From positions 124,001-188,000 of the forward strand of contig SCRE01000010.1 in the NCBI GenBank assembly GCA_004297935.1: a stretch of 64,000 bases of DNA, written 5' to 3'. Under the pieces are notes generated by a model. The model was not told where the DNA came from. It saw only the letters and a program-made list of their open reading frames with translations, and did no database searches. The stretch is from Microbacteriaceae bacterium (lineage in GTDB: Bacteria > Actinomycetota > Actinomycetes > Actinomycetales > Microbacteriaceae). This document shows positions 26,624 through 35,310 of this stretch, piece by piece (position 1 is the first letter of the stretch; the number at the start of each line of letters is the position of its first letter). The translations under genes were made by a program, and so were the position numbers.

Positions 26624-28162
26624 TCACGCCCGATCGCCGGACGCCGCAGCATCCGCAATATCCGCGCCCGCAGCATCCGCGCCCGCGACATCCGTGGCAG
26701 CCTCCTGGCGACGGATCGCCGCGCGCCCGAATATGATGACGGCGAGGAATCCGATCACGAGGGCGACGAGCACGCCCAGGTTGGCGTAGGCCCACGCGCC
26801 GCTGCGCCCGCCGAGGCCGAACGGCTCGAGCAGGTAGCCGAGCCAATTCAACCAGTGCGCGTCGGTGATCGGGTTGGTGATGAGTCCCCAGCCGACAGCG
26901 GTGCCGACGATCAGGGCACCGACGGCCAACCCGTTCACGTTGCCGTAGCGGCCGCGCGGGTTGAACAGATCCTTGTCGGCGTAGTCGCCGCGACGCAGCA
27001 CCATGTCGGCGAGGAAGATGCCGCACCAGGCGGCGATCGGCGTGCCGAGCGTGATCAGGAAACCCTGGAACGGCCCGATGAAGCTGGACGAGAAGAACAC
27101 GATGAACACGGTGCCGACGATCATGATCACGCCGTCGATGCCCGCCGCGACCGGCCGCGGAATCTTCACCCCCGCACTGAGCAGGGCGATGCCCGACGAG
27201 TAGATGTCCAGCACCGCGCCGCCGATCAGACCCAGCACCGCGACGATGGCGAACGGGATCAGGAACCAGACCGGCAGAATGCTCGTGAGGGCGCCGATCG
27301 GGTCGCCCGCGATCGCGCCGTTCAGCTTCGTCGACGACCCGGCCAGCAGCAGACCGAATATCACCAGGATCACCGGCGCCAGCGATGAGCCGAACGTGGT
27401 CCAGCCGACGACGCCGCCGCTGGAGGACTTCCGCGGCAGATAGCGCGAATAGTCCGCGGCCGCCTGTACCCAGCCGAGCCCGAATCCGGTCATCATGAAC
27501 ACGAACCCGCCGATCAGCTGTTGGATGTTGCCGTTCGGCAGCGCGCCGACCTTGACGAAGTCGATCTGATTCCAGACCAGGATGATGTAGATGATCGTCA
27601 GGATGCCGGTGACGATCGTGATGATCACCTGCATTCGCATGATCACGCTGAAGCCGAACACTCCGCCACCGATGACAAGCAGCACCACGACGATCAGGGC
27701 GATCACCTGGGTGAGAACGCCGCCGCCACCACCGAGCTCCTTGAAGACGGTCGAGGTGGCCAACACCGCCAGCGACACCAGAACGGTCTCCCAACCGACG
27801 GTGAGCAGCCAGGAGATGACCGACGGCAGCTTGTTGCCGTTCACACCGAATGCGGCACGACTCAGCGTCAGTGTCGGCGCGGAGCCGCGCTTGCCGGCGA
27901 GCGAGATGAAACCGCAGAACAGGAACGAGACGACGATGCCGACGATCGCCACGATCGTCGCCTGCCAGAACGAGATGCCGAAGCCGAGCAGGAACGAGCC
28001 GTAGCTGACCCCGAGCACGGAGACGTTCGCTGCGAACCACGGCCAGAACAGTCCGCGCGGCTGGCCGGTGCGTTCAGACTCGTCGATCGAGTTGAGCCCA
28101 TTGATCTCCACTCCCAGGCCGGTCCCGGCCGGTGCGGTCGATCGATCGTCGATGGTGGTCAT
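26624..28162 (-). CDS. NCS1-family nucleobase/cytosine permease
   Basis: The product has 512 residues with about 12 membrane helices. The start ATG at 28162 has GGGAG 6 nt upstream and begins TTIDDRSTAPAG. NCS1 landmarks include LFWPWFAANVSVLGVSYGS, the AGKRGSAPTLTLSRAAFGVNGN region and WVQAAADYSRYLPR. It imports purines, cytosine, uracil, allantoin or related bases with a cation. The C-terminal tail (DVAGADAAGADIADAAASGD) is a low-complexity tandem expansion. First gene of the salvage-like operon. Confidence 0.9.
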   Translation of the reverse strand: MTTIDDRSTAPAGTGLGVEINGLNSIDESERTGQPRGLFWPWFAANVSVLGVSYGSFLLGFGISFWQATIVAIVGIVVSFLFCGFISLAGKRGSAPTLTLSRAAFGVNGNKLPSVISWLLTVGWETVLVSLAVLATSTVFKELGGGGGVLTQVIALIVVVLLVIGGGVFGFSVIMRMQVIITIVTGILTIIYIILVWNQIDFVKVGALPNGNIQQLIGGFVFMMTGFGLGWVQAAADYSRYLPRKSSSGGVVGWTTFGSSLAPVILVIFGLLLAGSSTKLNGAIAGDPIGALTSILPVWFLIPFAIVAVLGLIGGAVLDIYSSGIALLSAGVKIPRPVAAGIDGVIMIVGTVFIVFFSSSFIGPFQGFLITLGTPIAAWCGIFLADMVLRRGDYADKDLFNPRGRYGNVNGLAVGALIVGTAVGWGLITNPITDAHWLNWLGYLLEPFGLGGRSGAWAYANLGVLVALVIGFLAVIIFGRAAIRRQEAATDVAGADAAGADIADAAASGDRA

Positions 28163-28506
28163 CGCAACTCCCATTCGGTGTGCACCGGGCCATGCGGACC
28201 GCAGCGCGGCCTGCCCCCTGGCCCGCTCCGTGATCTCGGGGCATGCTCGAACGGTATCGATGCGGCGGCTGCGCGTCAAGCTGTCAATGCGTTCTACCGT
28301 CCGAATCGTCCTCGCAGTGCGCTTCACAGCTCCGTTGAACACGTCGTAACCCCACGACACCTTCTGCTTGTGCAGCAGATCGGCCGGATCGGCCCAGGCG
28401 ATGTCCCGCTCCGCCATCATCCTGCTCAAGGGCAGGATCGGGGTTCTTCGCCGGGTGCGAATCCATGCAGATTCAGAGGCAATCGCCGCCGAGTAGGCTG
28501 TCGATC
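28163..28506. other. Divergent promoter region, possible gene remnant
   Basis: The 344 bp between the permease and the carbonic anhydrase contain no complete gene. On the minus strand an open frame runs from 28429 into the permease start (SRMMAERDIAWADPADLLHK), which has some protein character but no ribosome-binding site. It may be the tail of a decayed gene or simply chance. Promoters for both neighbours must lie here; I could not place them. Confidence 0.4.
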
Positions 28507-29037
28507 ATGGCAACGCATCCGGACGCCCACGTGATCACCCTCCCCCATCATGCGCCGCCGCAGGTCGCCGAGACGGCCTGGGCCGCACCCGGTGCGGTGA
28601 TCGTCGGCACGGTCACGCTGGGCGACCGGGCCAGCGTCTGGTACAATGCCGTGCTTCGTGCGGACAACGAGCCGATCGTGATCGGCGAGCGATCCAACCT
28701 GCAGGACAACGTCTCATGCCACGTCGACACGGGTGCGCCGCTCACCGTCGGGCGCGGCGTCTCGGTCGGTCATAACGCCGTGCTGCACGGCTGCACGATC
28801 GAGGACGACGTGTTGATCGGCATGCACGCCACCGTGATGAACGGCGCGGTCGTCGGCCGCGAATCCCTGATCGCAGCGGGCGCGGTCGTCACGGAGGGTG
28901 CCGTGATACCGGCGCGCTCACTCGTCGCCGGCGTGCCCGGCAAGGTGCGTCGCGAGCTGAGCGACGACGAGGTCGCCGGCATCCGCCACAATGCGCAGGT
29001 GTACCTGGAACACGCACGGCTGCACGCATCCGGCTAG
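28507..29037 (+). CDS. Gamma-class carbonic anhydrase family protein
   Basis: A 176-residue left-handed beta-helix built from hexapeptide repeats (VIVGTVTLGDRASVWYNAVLR...). Zinc-ligand histidines appear in NVSCHVDTG and GHNAVLHGC. Closest families are YrdA/CaiE-type gamma carbonic anhydrases, which bind zinc and hydrate CO2 or have lost that activity. Start ATG at 28507 begins ATHPDAHVITL. Monocistronic. Confidence 0.87.
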   Translation: MATHPDAHVITLPHHAPPQVAETAWAAPGAVIVGTVTLGDRASVWYNAVLRADNEPIVIGERSNLQDNVSCHVDTGAPLTVGRGVSVGHNAVLHGCTIEDDVLIGMHATVMNGAVVGRESLIAAGAVVTEGAVIPARSLVAGVPGKVRRELSDDEVAGIRHNAQVYLEHARLHASG

Positions 29038-29071
29038 CGCAGCGATACGGTTTCGATACGGTTCAGGCGGA

Positions 29072-29560
29072 TTACGCGCCGGGCGTGACCGTCACCGGCA
29101 CACCGCCCGTGATGCGCAGCAACTCGTCGAACGTCGTCGGAAACACGGTGTGCGGATGTCCCGCCGCCGCCCACACCACCGGGAAGTCGCCGAGCGCGGT
29201 ATCCACCAGCGTGCGCAGCGGCGCCGGATGCCCGGTCGGCGCGACCCCGCCGATCACCTGACCCGTCGCTTCACGCACCACCTCCGCGGATGCCCGCCCC
29301 AGCTTCCCACCCAGCTGCTCACCGAGCCAGCCGGTGTCGACACGGTGCCCGCCGGAGGTCATGACGAGGATCGGCTCACCATCGAGGGTGAAGACGAGCG
29401 AATTGGCGATCGCGCCGACCTCGACGCCGAGCTCTGCCGCCGCGGCCACGGCCGTCGGCGTCGCCTCCTCGAACCAGCGCACCTCGCCGGTCGCGCCATG
29501 CACACGCAGAACAGACTCGACACGGGCGACGGACGGATGCTCACGATTGCTCACTGCCAT
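29072..29560 (-). CDS. YbaK/ProX-type aminoacyl-tRNA deacylase
   Basis: This 162-residue stand-alone editing domain has VRWFEEATPTAVAAAAELGV, IANSLVF, PILVMTSGGHRVD and GGVAPTGHP, the pattern of YbaK/prolyl-tRNA-synthetase-associated domains that hydrolyse Cys-tRNA(Pro) or Ala-tRNA(Pro). It converges with the carbonic anhydrase gene with a 34-nt gap. Confidence 0.88.
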   Translation of the reverse strand: MAVSNREHPSVARVESVLRVHGATGEVRWFEEATPTAVAAAAELGVEVGAIANSLVFTLDGEPILVMTSGGHRVDTGWLGEQLGGKLGRASAEVVREATGQVIGGVAPTGHPAPLRTLVDTALGDFPVVWAAAGHPHTVFPTTFDELLRITGGVPVTVTPGA

Positions 29561-29622
29561 GCGCCCAGCTTAGAAGACCGTTGCGATTCCCCACCCCGCC
29601 GCGACGTCCCCGCACGGAGCGT

Positions 29623-29706
29623 TTGGTGGATGAGTAGAGAGCGCCAGCGAGCATATCGAGACCTCAGCGGGTCTCAATACGCTCGTTCCTCGCTACTCGA
29701 CCACCA
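29623..29706. repeat. Palindromic intergenic repeat, copy 2
   Basis: The element runs from TTGGTGGATGAGTAG at the left to CTACTCGACCACCA at the right, with the internal TATCGAGACC / GGTCTCAATA stem. It is related to the copies at 1678, 52584 and 57648 and lies between folD and the deacylase gene. Confidence 0.7.
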
Positions 29707-29739
29707 TCTTTTCGCTAGGCGACCGGCGTCCCGCGGTCG

Positions 29740-30627
29740 CTACAGGCGCTCGGCCGCCAGCACCACGTTCTCGAGCAGCATCGCGCGGGTCAGCAGGCCG
29801 ACGCCGCCGGGCACCGGCGACAGGTATGCGGCGACCCTGGCGACCTCGGGGTCGACGTCGCCGGCGAGCTTCGCTCTGCCGCTGGGCGCGGTGCCGACCC
29901 GGCTGACGCCGACGTCCACGACGACGGCCCCAGGCTTGACCCAGCCGGCCTTGACCAGGCCGGGCTGTCCGACCGCGGCGACGACGATGTCGGCCCGGCG
30001 CACCTCGCCCGGCAGGTCGACGGTGCGCGAGTGCGCGAGTGTCACCGTCGCATCCAGCCCCTTGCGGGTCAGCAACAGCCCGAGCGGGCGGCCGACGGTC
30101 AGACCGCGGCCGATCACGATCACGCGTTTGCCCGAGACCGGAATCTCATAGCGCTGCAACAGCGCGACCACGCCGGCCGGCGTGCACGGCAACGGAAAGG
30201 CCGAACCGGCTCCGCGCGCAGGATCGACGCTGAGCACGAGCCGCCCGAGGTTCGTCGGATGCAGGCCGTCGGCATCCTTGGCCGGATCGATCAGTTCGAG
30301 CATCGCATTCTCGTCGAGCCCCGCAGGCAGCGGCAGTTGCACGATGTAGCCGGTGACGGCCGGGCTCGCGTTGAGCTCGGCAATCGCGGCCTGGACGTCG
30401 GCGGCGGATGCGGTCTCCGGCAGGTCGATGCGCACCGACTCGAGTCCGACCTCGGCGCAGTCGCGGTGCTTGCCCGCAACGTAGGAGACGGACCCGGGAT
30501 CGCTGCCGACGAGCAGTGTTCCAAGCCCCGGGTGGATGCCGCGGAGGTGCAATACGTCGACGCGCCTCTTCAAGTCGGCTTTGATCGCAGCGGCGGTCTC
30601 GACGCCGTCCAGACGAATGGCGGTCAT
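29740..30627 (-). CDS. folD: Methylenetetrahydrofolate dehydrogenase/cyclohydrolase FolD
   Basis: A 295-residue bifunctional one-carbon enzyme. Catalytic motif [15 protein letters not shown] contains the active Lys, [10 protein letters not shown] and [13 protein letters not shown] are present, and the Rossmann part has [16 protein letters not shown]. The C-terminal signature reads [18 protein letters not shown], where most relatives have PGGVGPxT, a minor oddity. It lies 10 nt downstream of glyA, forming a serine-to-formyl-THF unit under the upstream riboswitch. Confidence 0.95.
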   Translation of the reverse strand: MTAIRLDGVETAAAIKADLKRRVDVLHLRGIHPGLGTLLVGSDPGSVSYVAGKHRDCAEVGLESVRIDLPETASAADVQAAIAELNASPAVTGYIVQLPLPAGLDENAMLELIDPAKDADGLHPTNLGRLVLSVDPARGAGSAFPLPCTPAGVVALLQRYEIPVSGKRVIVIGRGLTVGRPLGLLLTRKGLDATVTLAHSRTVDLPGEVRRADIVVAAVGQPGLVKAGWVKPGAVVVDVGVSRVGTAPSGRAKLAGDVDPEVARVAAYLSPVPGGVGLLTRAMLLENVVLAAERL

Positions 30628-30637
30628 CGGCGCTGCG

Positions 30638-31984
30638 CTACGCGATGCTTGAGGCGAATTCGACGTGCTCGACAGGCTGACCGAACGGGTTCAGTCCCGG
30701 GTAGAGCGGGAAGGCATCCGCCAGCGTCTTGACGCGCGCGCGCAGACCCGGCAGGTCTGCGCCGGGCTGCAACGCCGCGGCGATGATCTCGGACACCTCG
30801 GCGAACTCGGTGTCACCGAAGCCGCGCGTGGCCAGTGCCGGGGTGCCGATCCGTAACCCACTGGTGACCATCGGCGGCCGCGGGTCGAACGGCACGGCAT
30901 TGCGGTTGACCGTGATCCCGACCTCGTGCAGTGCGTCTTCGGCCTGTTGGCCGTCAAGCGGCGAGTTGCGCAGATCGGCGAGCACGAGATGAACGTCGGT
31001 GCCGCCGGTGAGCACATCCACACCGGCGGCCTGCGAGTCTTCTGCGGTCAGCCGGGAGGCCAAGATCTTCGCACCGCGCACCGTGCGCTCCTGGCGATCC
31101 TTGAACTCAGGCGTCGCCGCGAGCTTGAACGCGGTCGCCTTCGCGGCGATCACGTGCATCAGCGGTCCACCCTGCTGACCCGGGAAGACGTTCGAGTTCA
31201 GCTTCTTCGCCAACTCGGTGTCACGCGAGATGATGAAACCGCTTCTGGGGCCGCCGATGGTCTTGTGCACGGTCGAGGAGACGACGTCGGCGTAGGGGAC
31301 AGGGGTCGGGTGCAGTCCGGTCGCCACGAGACCGGCGAAGTGCGCCATGTCCACCCACAGCTTCGCGCCGACCTCGTCCGCGATGGCGCGGAACGCCGCG
31401 AAGTCCAGCTGGCGCGGGTACGCCGACCAGCCGGCGATGATCACGGTCGGCTTGTATTCGAGCGCCTTGTCGCGCACGACGTCCATGTCGACGAGGAACG
31501 TGTTCGGGTCGACGCCGTACGAGACCGCGTTGTAGAGCTTGCCGGAGAAGTTCAACTTCATGCCGTGCGTGAGATGCCCGCCGTGAGCGAGTTCGAGGCC
31601 GAGGATGGTGTCGCCGGGGGTCGCGATCGCGGACAGGACGGCGGCGTTCGCTGTCGCACCGGAGTGTGGTTGCACATTCGCGTACGCGGCGCCGAACAGG
31701 CTCTTCACGCGCTCGATCGCAAGCGATTCTGCGACGTCGACGAACTCGCATCCGCCGTAGTAACGCCGACCCGGGTAGCCCTCCGCGTACTTGTTGGTCA
31801 GCACCGAGCCGACGGACTCGAGCACCGCGCGCGGAACGAAGTTCTCACTCGCGATCATCTCGAGATAGCCGCGCTGCCGACCGAGCTCCTGTTCGAGAAC
31901 TGCGGCGATCTCCGGGTCCACCTCGCTGAGGGGCGCGTTGAATGTGTCGGTCGCGGTTGCCGTTGCGGCTGCCTGGTCTGTCAT
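30638..31984 (-). CDS. glyA: Serine hydroxymethyltransferase
   Basis: The product is 448 residues from ATG at 31984; the open frame continues upstream to 32104, but that part is the riboswitch. The PLP lysine lies in [15 protein letters not shown]; other landmarks are [28 protein letters not shown] and [13 protein letters not shown]. It converts serine and THF to glycine and methylene-THF, feeding FolD. Confidence 0.96.
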   Translation of the reverse strand: MTDQAAATATATDTFNAPLSEVDPEIAAVLEQELGRQRGYLEMIASENFVPRAVLESVGSVLTNKYAEGYPGRRYYGGCEFVDVAESLAIERVKSLFGAAYANVQPHSGATANAAVLSAIATPGDTILGLELAHGGHLTHGMKLNFSGKLYNAVSYGVDPNTFLVDMDVVRDKALEYKPTVIIAGWSAYPRQLDFAAFRAIADEVGAKLWVDMAHFAGLVATGLHPTPVPYADVVSSTVHKTIGGPRSGFIISRDTELAKKLNSNVFPGQQGGPLMHVIAAKATAFKLAATPEFKDRQERTVRGAKILASRLTAEDSQAAGVDVLTGGTDVHLVLADLRNSPLDGQQAEDALHEVGITVNRNAVPFDPRPPMVTSGLRIGTPALATRGFGDTEFAEVSEIIAAALQPGADLPGLRARVKTLADAFPLYPGLNPFGQPVEHVEFASSIA

Positions 31985-32029
31985 TTCTGGCTCCTTGAGT
32001 ATCCGGGATGAAGGGCACGCTGGTGTTTG

Positions 32030-32155
32030 CGCATCGGCCCAGGCGTGCGGCCGAATCCATCCCAGTGTCTGAAGGTGCGTCAGTCGCTCCCCGATGGTGA
32101 CCATCCGAAGCGGTACCCGAGGGCACCGCCTGCACGCCAGTTGCGACGCCTACAG
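32030..32155 (-). ncRNA. Probable ZTP (pfl) riboswitch upstream of glyA-folD
   Basis: Read on the minus strand, the leader has the landmarks of the ZTP motif in order: ACTGGCG (32141-32135) in the 5' domain, a hairpin region (GCGGT...ACCGC), CGGGGAGCG (32093-32085), a variable linker, and the 3' pseudoknot strand CCGCACGCCTGGGC (32050-32037). It ends about 45 nt before the glyA start. ZTP riboswitches sense the purine intermediate ZMP/ZTP, which builds up when 10-formyl-THF is short, and commonly control glyA, folD and purH. Motif match was by eye; no fold was computed. Confidence 0.72.
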
Positions 32156-32261
32156 CATATCCTGCTGTTCCGTCGTATTCGAGCGGCCGGAGGACTCGAA
32201 CCGGCGTCGCGGTGAACGAGGATGTCTGGGATCACGCCCTTCGCCCGTTCACTCGATACCT

Positions 32262-34403
32262 TCACTCGACGTCCGCCCGGAGCGCGCTGTAGACTCGCGC
32301 CACGACGGGCGTCAGCTCGGCGATCGGATATCGGCTGGCCGCGAATCCGTTCGGCGGATCGACGACGGGCGAGTGTGGCATGTTCGTCAAGATCGTGATC
32401 GTCATGTTGTACGCGGGGTCGATGATGGTCAGCGTGCCGGTCCACCCGGCATGCCCATAGCTGTTACGGCTCGGTCCGACGTTGAAGTAGCGGTACCCGT
32501 CGGATGTCGCGGATTGTACGCGCCAGCCCAACCCGATCGTCGACGAGTCGACATCCGCAGGGTCGAGCGCGTACGGGGTGGTGAACTGCTCTGCCACCTC
32601 CTGGGTGAAGTACTGCCGACCGTTGTACAGCCCGCCGTTCAGCATCAGCTGGGTCAGAACGGCCAGATCGCCGACGGTCGAGAACAGGCCTGCGTGACCG
32701 GACACACCGGCCATCGAGTAGTACCCTTTCTCGTCGTGCACCTCCCCTTGCAGCGTGTTGTGCCGGATCTGCGCAGGCGTTCCGTCAGGCAGGGGGCCGA
32801 AGCTCACGTGGCCGTCTCTCGTGTTGCCGTTCAGTTCGGTCGCTGCCGCCTGTTGTCTGGTGAAGCCGTGCAGCAACGGGGTGAACGTGGTGTGATCGAG
32901 CCCGAGCGGTCCGTAGAAGTGCTCCTGCAGGTACGCGTCGAGCCGCTGCCCGGTGAGCTGCTCGACCAAGAGTCCCAAGATCATGTAATCGAGGTCGCTG
33001 TAGCGGAACTCGGTGTGCGGGCCGGCGACCAGCGGGGTGCGGCAGATCACGTCGATGATGCCCGACCGATCGCGGATGTCTGTGCTCTGGTAGTAGAGAC
33101 CACCGGCGACCTGTGCGTTCGGGTACTGCGGGTCCGGCAGTTCACCGGCCGTATGATGCAGCAGGTCGGCGACGGTGATGGTCGACTTGCCCGTGTACGC
33201 GCGTGCGATGCCCCCGCGCCCGCCGACGACCCAGTCGCCGGTGTACTGCGTGGCGGCGTCTGTGTAGTCCTGCCAGCCCGGGAAGGACTGCAGTGTCCGA
33301 TCCAGGTCGAGGACGCCCTCGGACACCAGGCGTTGGAGTGCGTAGTTCGTGACGTACATCTTGGTGTTCGACGCGAGGTCGTACATGGTGTCGACGGTCG
33401 CCGGCTCCCAGCTGTCCCGCGGAAGCAGCCGTGCCGGCTGCAGCGCGCCGCCCACCAACGGGGTGTCGTACCTCTTCGCATATCCGTAGGCGGATTGCTT
33501 GACGATCGCGCCGTCCTTGACGATGCTGATCGCCAGCGATGGGCCGCCCCGGTCTGCCTGGGCCGCGACGTAGCGGTCGATCGCGTCGAGCCCTGCCCGG
33601 GAGAAGCCGACCCGGGCCGGATCGTCGACCCGTTGCAGCGTGTCATAGGCGGTGAACTGTCGCGGCAGGATGTACACCGCTGAGGAACCGACCAGGACGC
33701 CCACCTGGAACAAGCGCCGAATCGAACCGACCGATAGGGCGTACCCGCCGTCGTGCGCGAACCCGTCGACGTCGGCGAACACCGTGTCGGCGTGCTCCCG
33801 AAGCATGCTGGCGGTCAGGTTCTGGCCAACACGGTTTGATTCGACGTCGACCGTGAAACGGTCCCGACCGCGGCGGATGGTGAGGATCGCCGCCGTTCCG
33901 GTCGCCGTGCCCATCGCCGTGCTCGCCGCCGCCGCGTCGAAGACGTTCTCGTCGGCGCCGTACTCGCAGGTCAGGCCGAGAGGCCCGGCCAGACCGTCGA
34001 CCGAGAGATACGTCTTGCGGCCCCTCCGGATGACTGCCGCTGGATCGACTCTGTGCGGTGCCGAATAAACCCGCTGGTCGCCATCGACCAACCAGGCTTC
34101 CGCTACCCCGTCCCGCGCCCGGACGAACCGCTTCGGCGGCGGGTGGGCACCGTCGCCGGAGATCGTGAAGCCGAGATAGGCATCCGCGGCCACGCCTGCG
34201 AAATCGAAGGCGATCGTCAGCCAATCGCCGTCGGGAACGACATCGGCCTGTGCGCCGACCTTCCCGCCCAACGAGACCGCCGAGACTGCACCGAGCGCCT
34301 GGCCTGCCCCGCTGTGGCAGTGCAGCCGCAGGCGGACCGCGCGGCCTGCAACGGTCATCCTGTGCGAGTCCCGCCCGTCGCTGTGGTGCGTGACGACGGG
34401 CAC
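32262..34403 (-). CDS. Serine hydrolase of the beta-lactamase/AmiE type with N-terminal accessory domain
   Basis: A 713-residue protein from GTG at 34403 (7 nt after the permease stop; ATG at 34358 is an alternative). The C-terminal two thirds are a class-C beta-lactamase fold: SxxK as SNTK in MYDLASNTKMYV, YxN-like YSD in FRYSDLDYMILG, and HAG in YGHAGWTGT. The N-terminal ~220 residues are a beta-rich domain of unknown type. No signal peptide is evident. Bacillus AmiE, a related enzyme, cuts N-acetylmuramyl-L-alanine in muropeptide recycling. Placement after an NgcEFG-like importer suggests a cell-wall-fragment role, but an esterase is equally possible. Confidence 0.75.
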   Translation of the reverse strand: MPVVTHHSDGRDSHRMTVAGRAVRLRLHCHSGAGQALGAVSAVSLGGKVGAQADVVPDGDWLTIAFDFAGVAADAYLGFTISGDGAHPPPKRFVRARDGVAEAWLVDGDQRVYSAPHRVDPAAVIRRGRKTYLSVDGLAGPLGLTCEYGADENVFDAAAASTAMGTATGTAAILTIRRGRDRFTVDVESNRVGQNLTASMLREHADTVFADVDGFAHDGGYALSVGSIRRLFQVGVLVGSSAVYILPRQFTAYDTLQRVDDPARVGFSRAGLDAIDRYVAAQADRGGPSLAISIVKDGAIVKQSAYGYAKRYDTPLVGGALQPARLLPRDSWEPATVDTMYDLASNTKMYVTNYALQRLVSEGVLDLDRTLQSFPGWQDYTDAATQYTGDWVVGGRGGIARAYTGKSTITVADLLHHTAGELPDPQYPNAQVAGGLYYQSTDIRDRSGIIDVICRTPLVAGPHTEFRYSDLDYMILGLLVEQLTGQRLDAYLQEHFYGPLGLDHTTFTPLLHGFTRQQAAATELNGNTRDGHVSFGPLPDGTPAQIRHNTLQGEVHDEKGYYSMAGVSGHAGLFSTVGDLAVLTQLMLNGGLYNGRQYFTQEVAEQFTTPYALDPADVDSSTIGLGWRVQSATSDGYRYFNVGPSRNSYGHAGWTGTLTIIDPAYNMTITILTNMPHSPVVDPPNGFAASRYPIAELTPVVARVYSALRADVE

Positions 34404-34410
34404 TGCCGAC

Positions 34411-35310
34411 TCACTTGTTCGTGCCCTGGGACACCGAACCCTGCAATTGGCGCTGGAAGAAGATATAGACGATGAGCACCGGTACGACGGTGATGATGAC
34501 CGCTGCGTACAACGCACCGAAGTCGACAGAATAGCCGGCCTGCGATGCGAACGAAGCCATCCCCTGGGTCAGCACATAGTTGTTCTGATCGGAGTTCAAC
34601 GCGATCGGCAGCAGGAATTGATTCCACAGGCCGAGGAAGTTGAAGATCGCCACGGATGCCATGCCGGGGCGAGCCATCGGCAGCATCACCTGGAAGAACG
34701 TGCGCCATTCTCCCGCGCCGTCGACCTGCGCCGCCTCATAGATCTCGTCGGACAGGCTTTGGAAGAACGAGTACAGGAAGAAGACCGTGAATGGCAACGC
34801 GAACGCCACATAGGTCAGGATGAGCCCCGGCAACGTGTTCAGGAGCCCGATGTTCTTCAGGATGAAGAACAGTGGGACGATCGCCAGAAATATCGGGAAG
34901 GTGAGACCGGCCAGCATCAGGTAGTAGATCGCTCGCGCGCCGAAGAACTTGAACCGGGCGAGCACGTAGGCGCACATGGCCCCCAACAGCATGACGATGA
35001 CCAGCGCGAAGCCGACCACGATGAGAGTGTTGGCGAAGAAGCTGCCGATGCCCGCGCTGCTCCACGCGTTCACATAGTTGTCGAAGCTCCATTTCGCGGG
35101 CAGAGTGAACGGAGAGGCGAGGATCTCCTTCGTCGTCTTGAAGGACGACAGCAAAACCCACACCAGCGGTAGGACGACGATCAACGTCCAGACGGTCAGC
35201 AGAACGTGCGAACTGGCGCCGACCGCGACGTCGCCACCGGTCAGTGTGGATTTCTTCGGCGCGCGCATCGAACGCGCCGGCGCGCCGACTGCTTGCCGAG
35301 TGACAGTCAT
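34411..35310 (-). CDS. ngcG: Sugar ABC transporter permease, NgcG-like (MalG family)
   Basis: The protein is 299 residues with six helices. The coupling motif EIYEAAQVDGAGEWRTFFQV (EAA loop) matches carbohydrate uptake family CUT1 inner-membrane proteins. Its ATG overlaps the previous permease stop by 4 nt. The partner genes resemble the Streptomyces NgcEFG importer for GlcNAc and chitobiose; the gene name is inferred from that. Confidence 0.8.
   Translation of the reverse strand: MTVTRQAVGAPARSMRAPKKSTLTGGDVAVGASSHVLLTVWTLIVVLPLVWVLLSSFKTTKEILASPFTLPAKWSFDNYVNAWSSAGIGSFFANTLIVVGFALVIVMLLGAMCAYVLARFKFFGARAIYYLMLAGLTFPIFLAIVPLFFILKNIGLLNTLPGLILTYVAFALPFTVFFLYSFFQSLSDEIYEAAQVDGAGEWRTFFQVMLPMARPGMASVAIFNFLGLWNQFLLPIALNSDQNNYVLTQGMASFASQAGYSVDFGALYAAVIITVVPVLIVYIFFQRQLQGSVSQGTNK

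Noticed and set aside
28163-28429. 89-codon extension of the NCS1 permease
   Set aside because: ATG at 28162 has a good ribosome-binding site and gives a typical N-terminus; the extension lacks both.
31985-32104. N-terminal extension of glyA (40 extra codons)
   Set aside because: The DNA matches the 3' part of the ZTP riboswitch, and ATG at 31984 gives the normal SHMT N-terminus.
32170-32250. tRNA-like T-arm (GGTTCGAGTCC) on the minus strand
   Set aside because: The T-stem is interrupted and no matching acceptor, D-arm or anticodon arm could be found.
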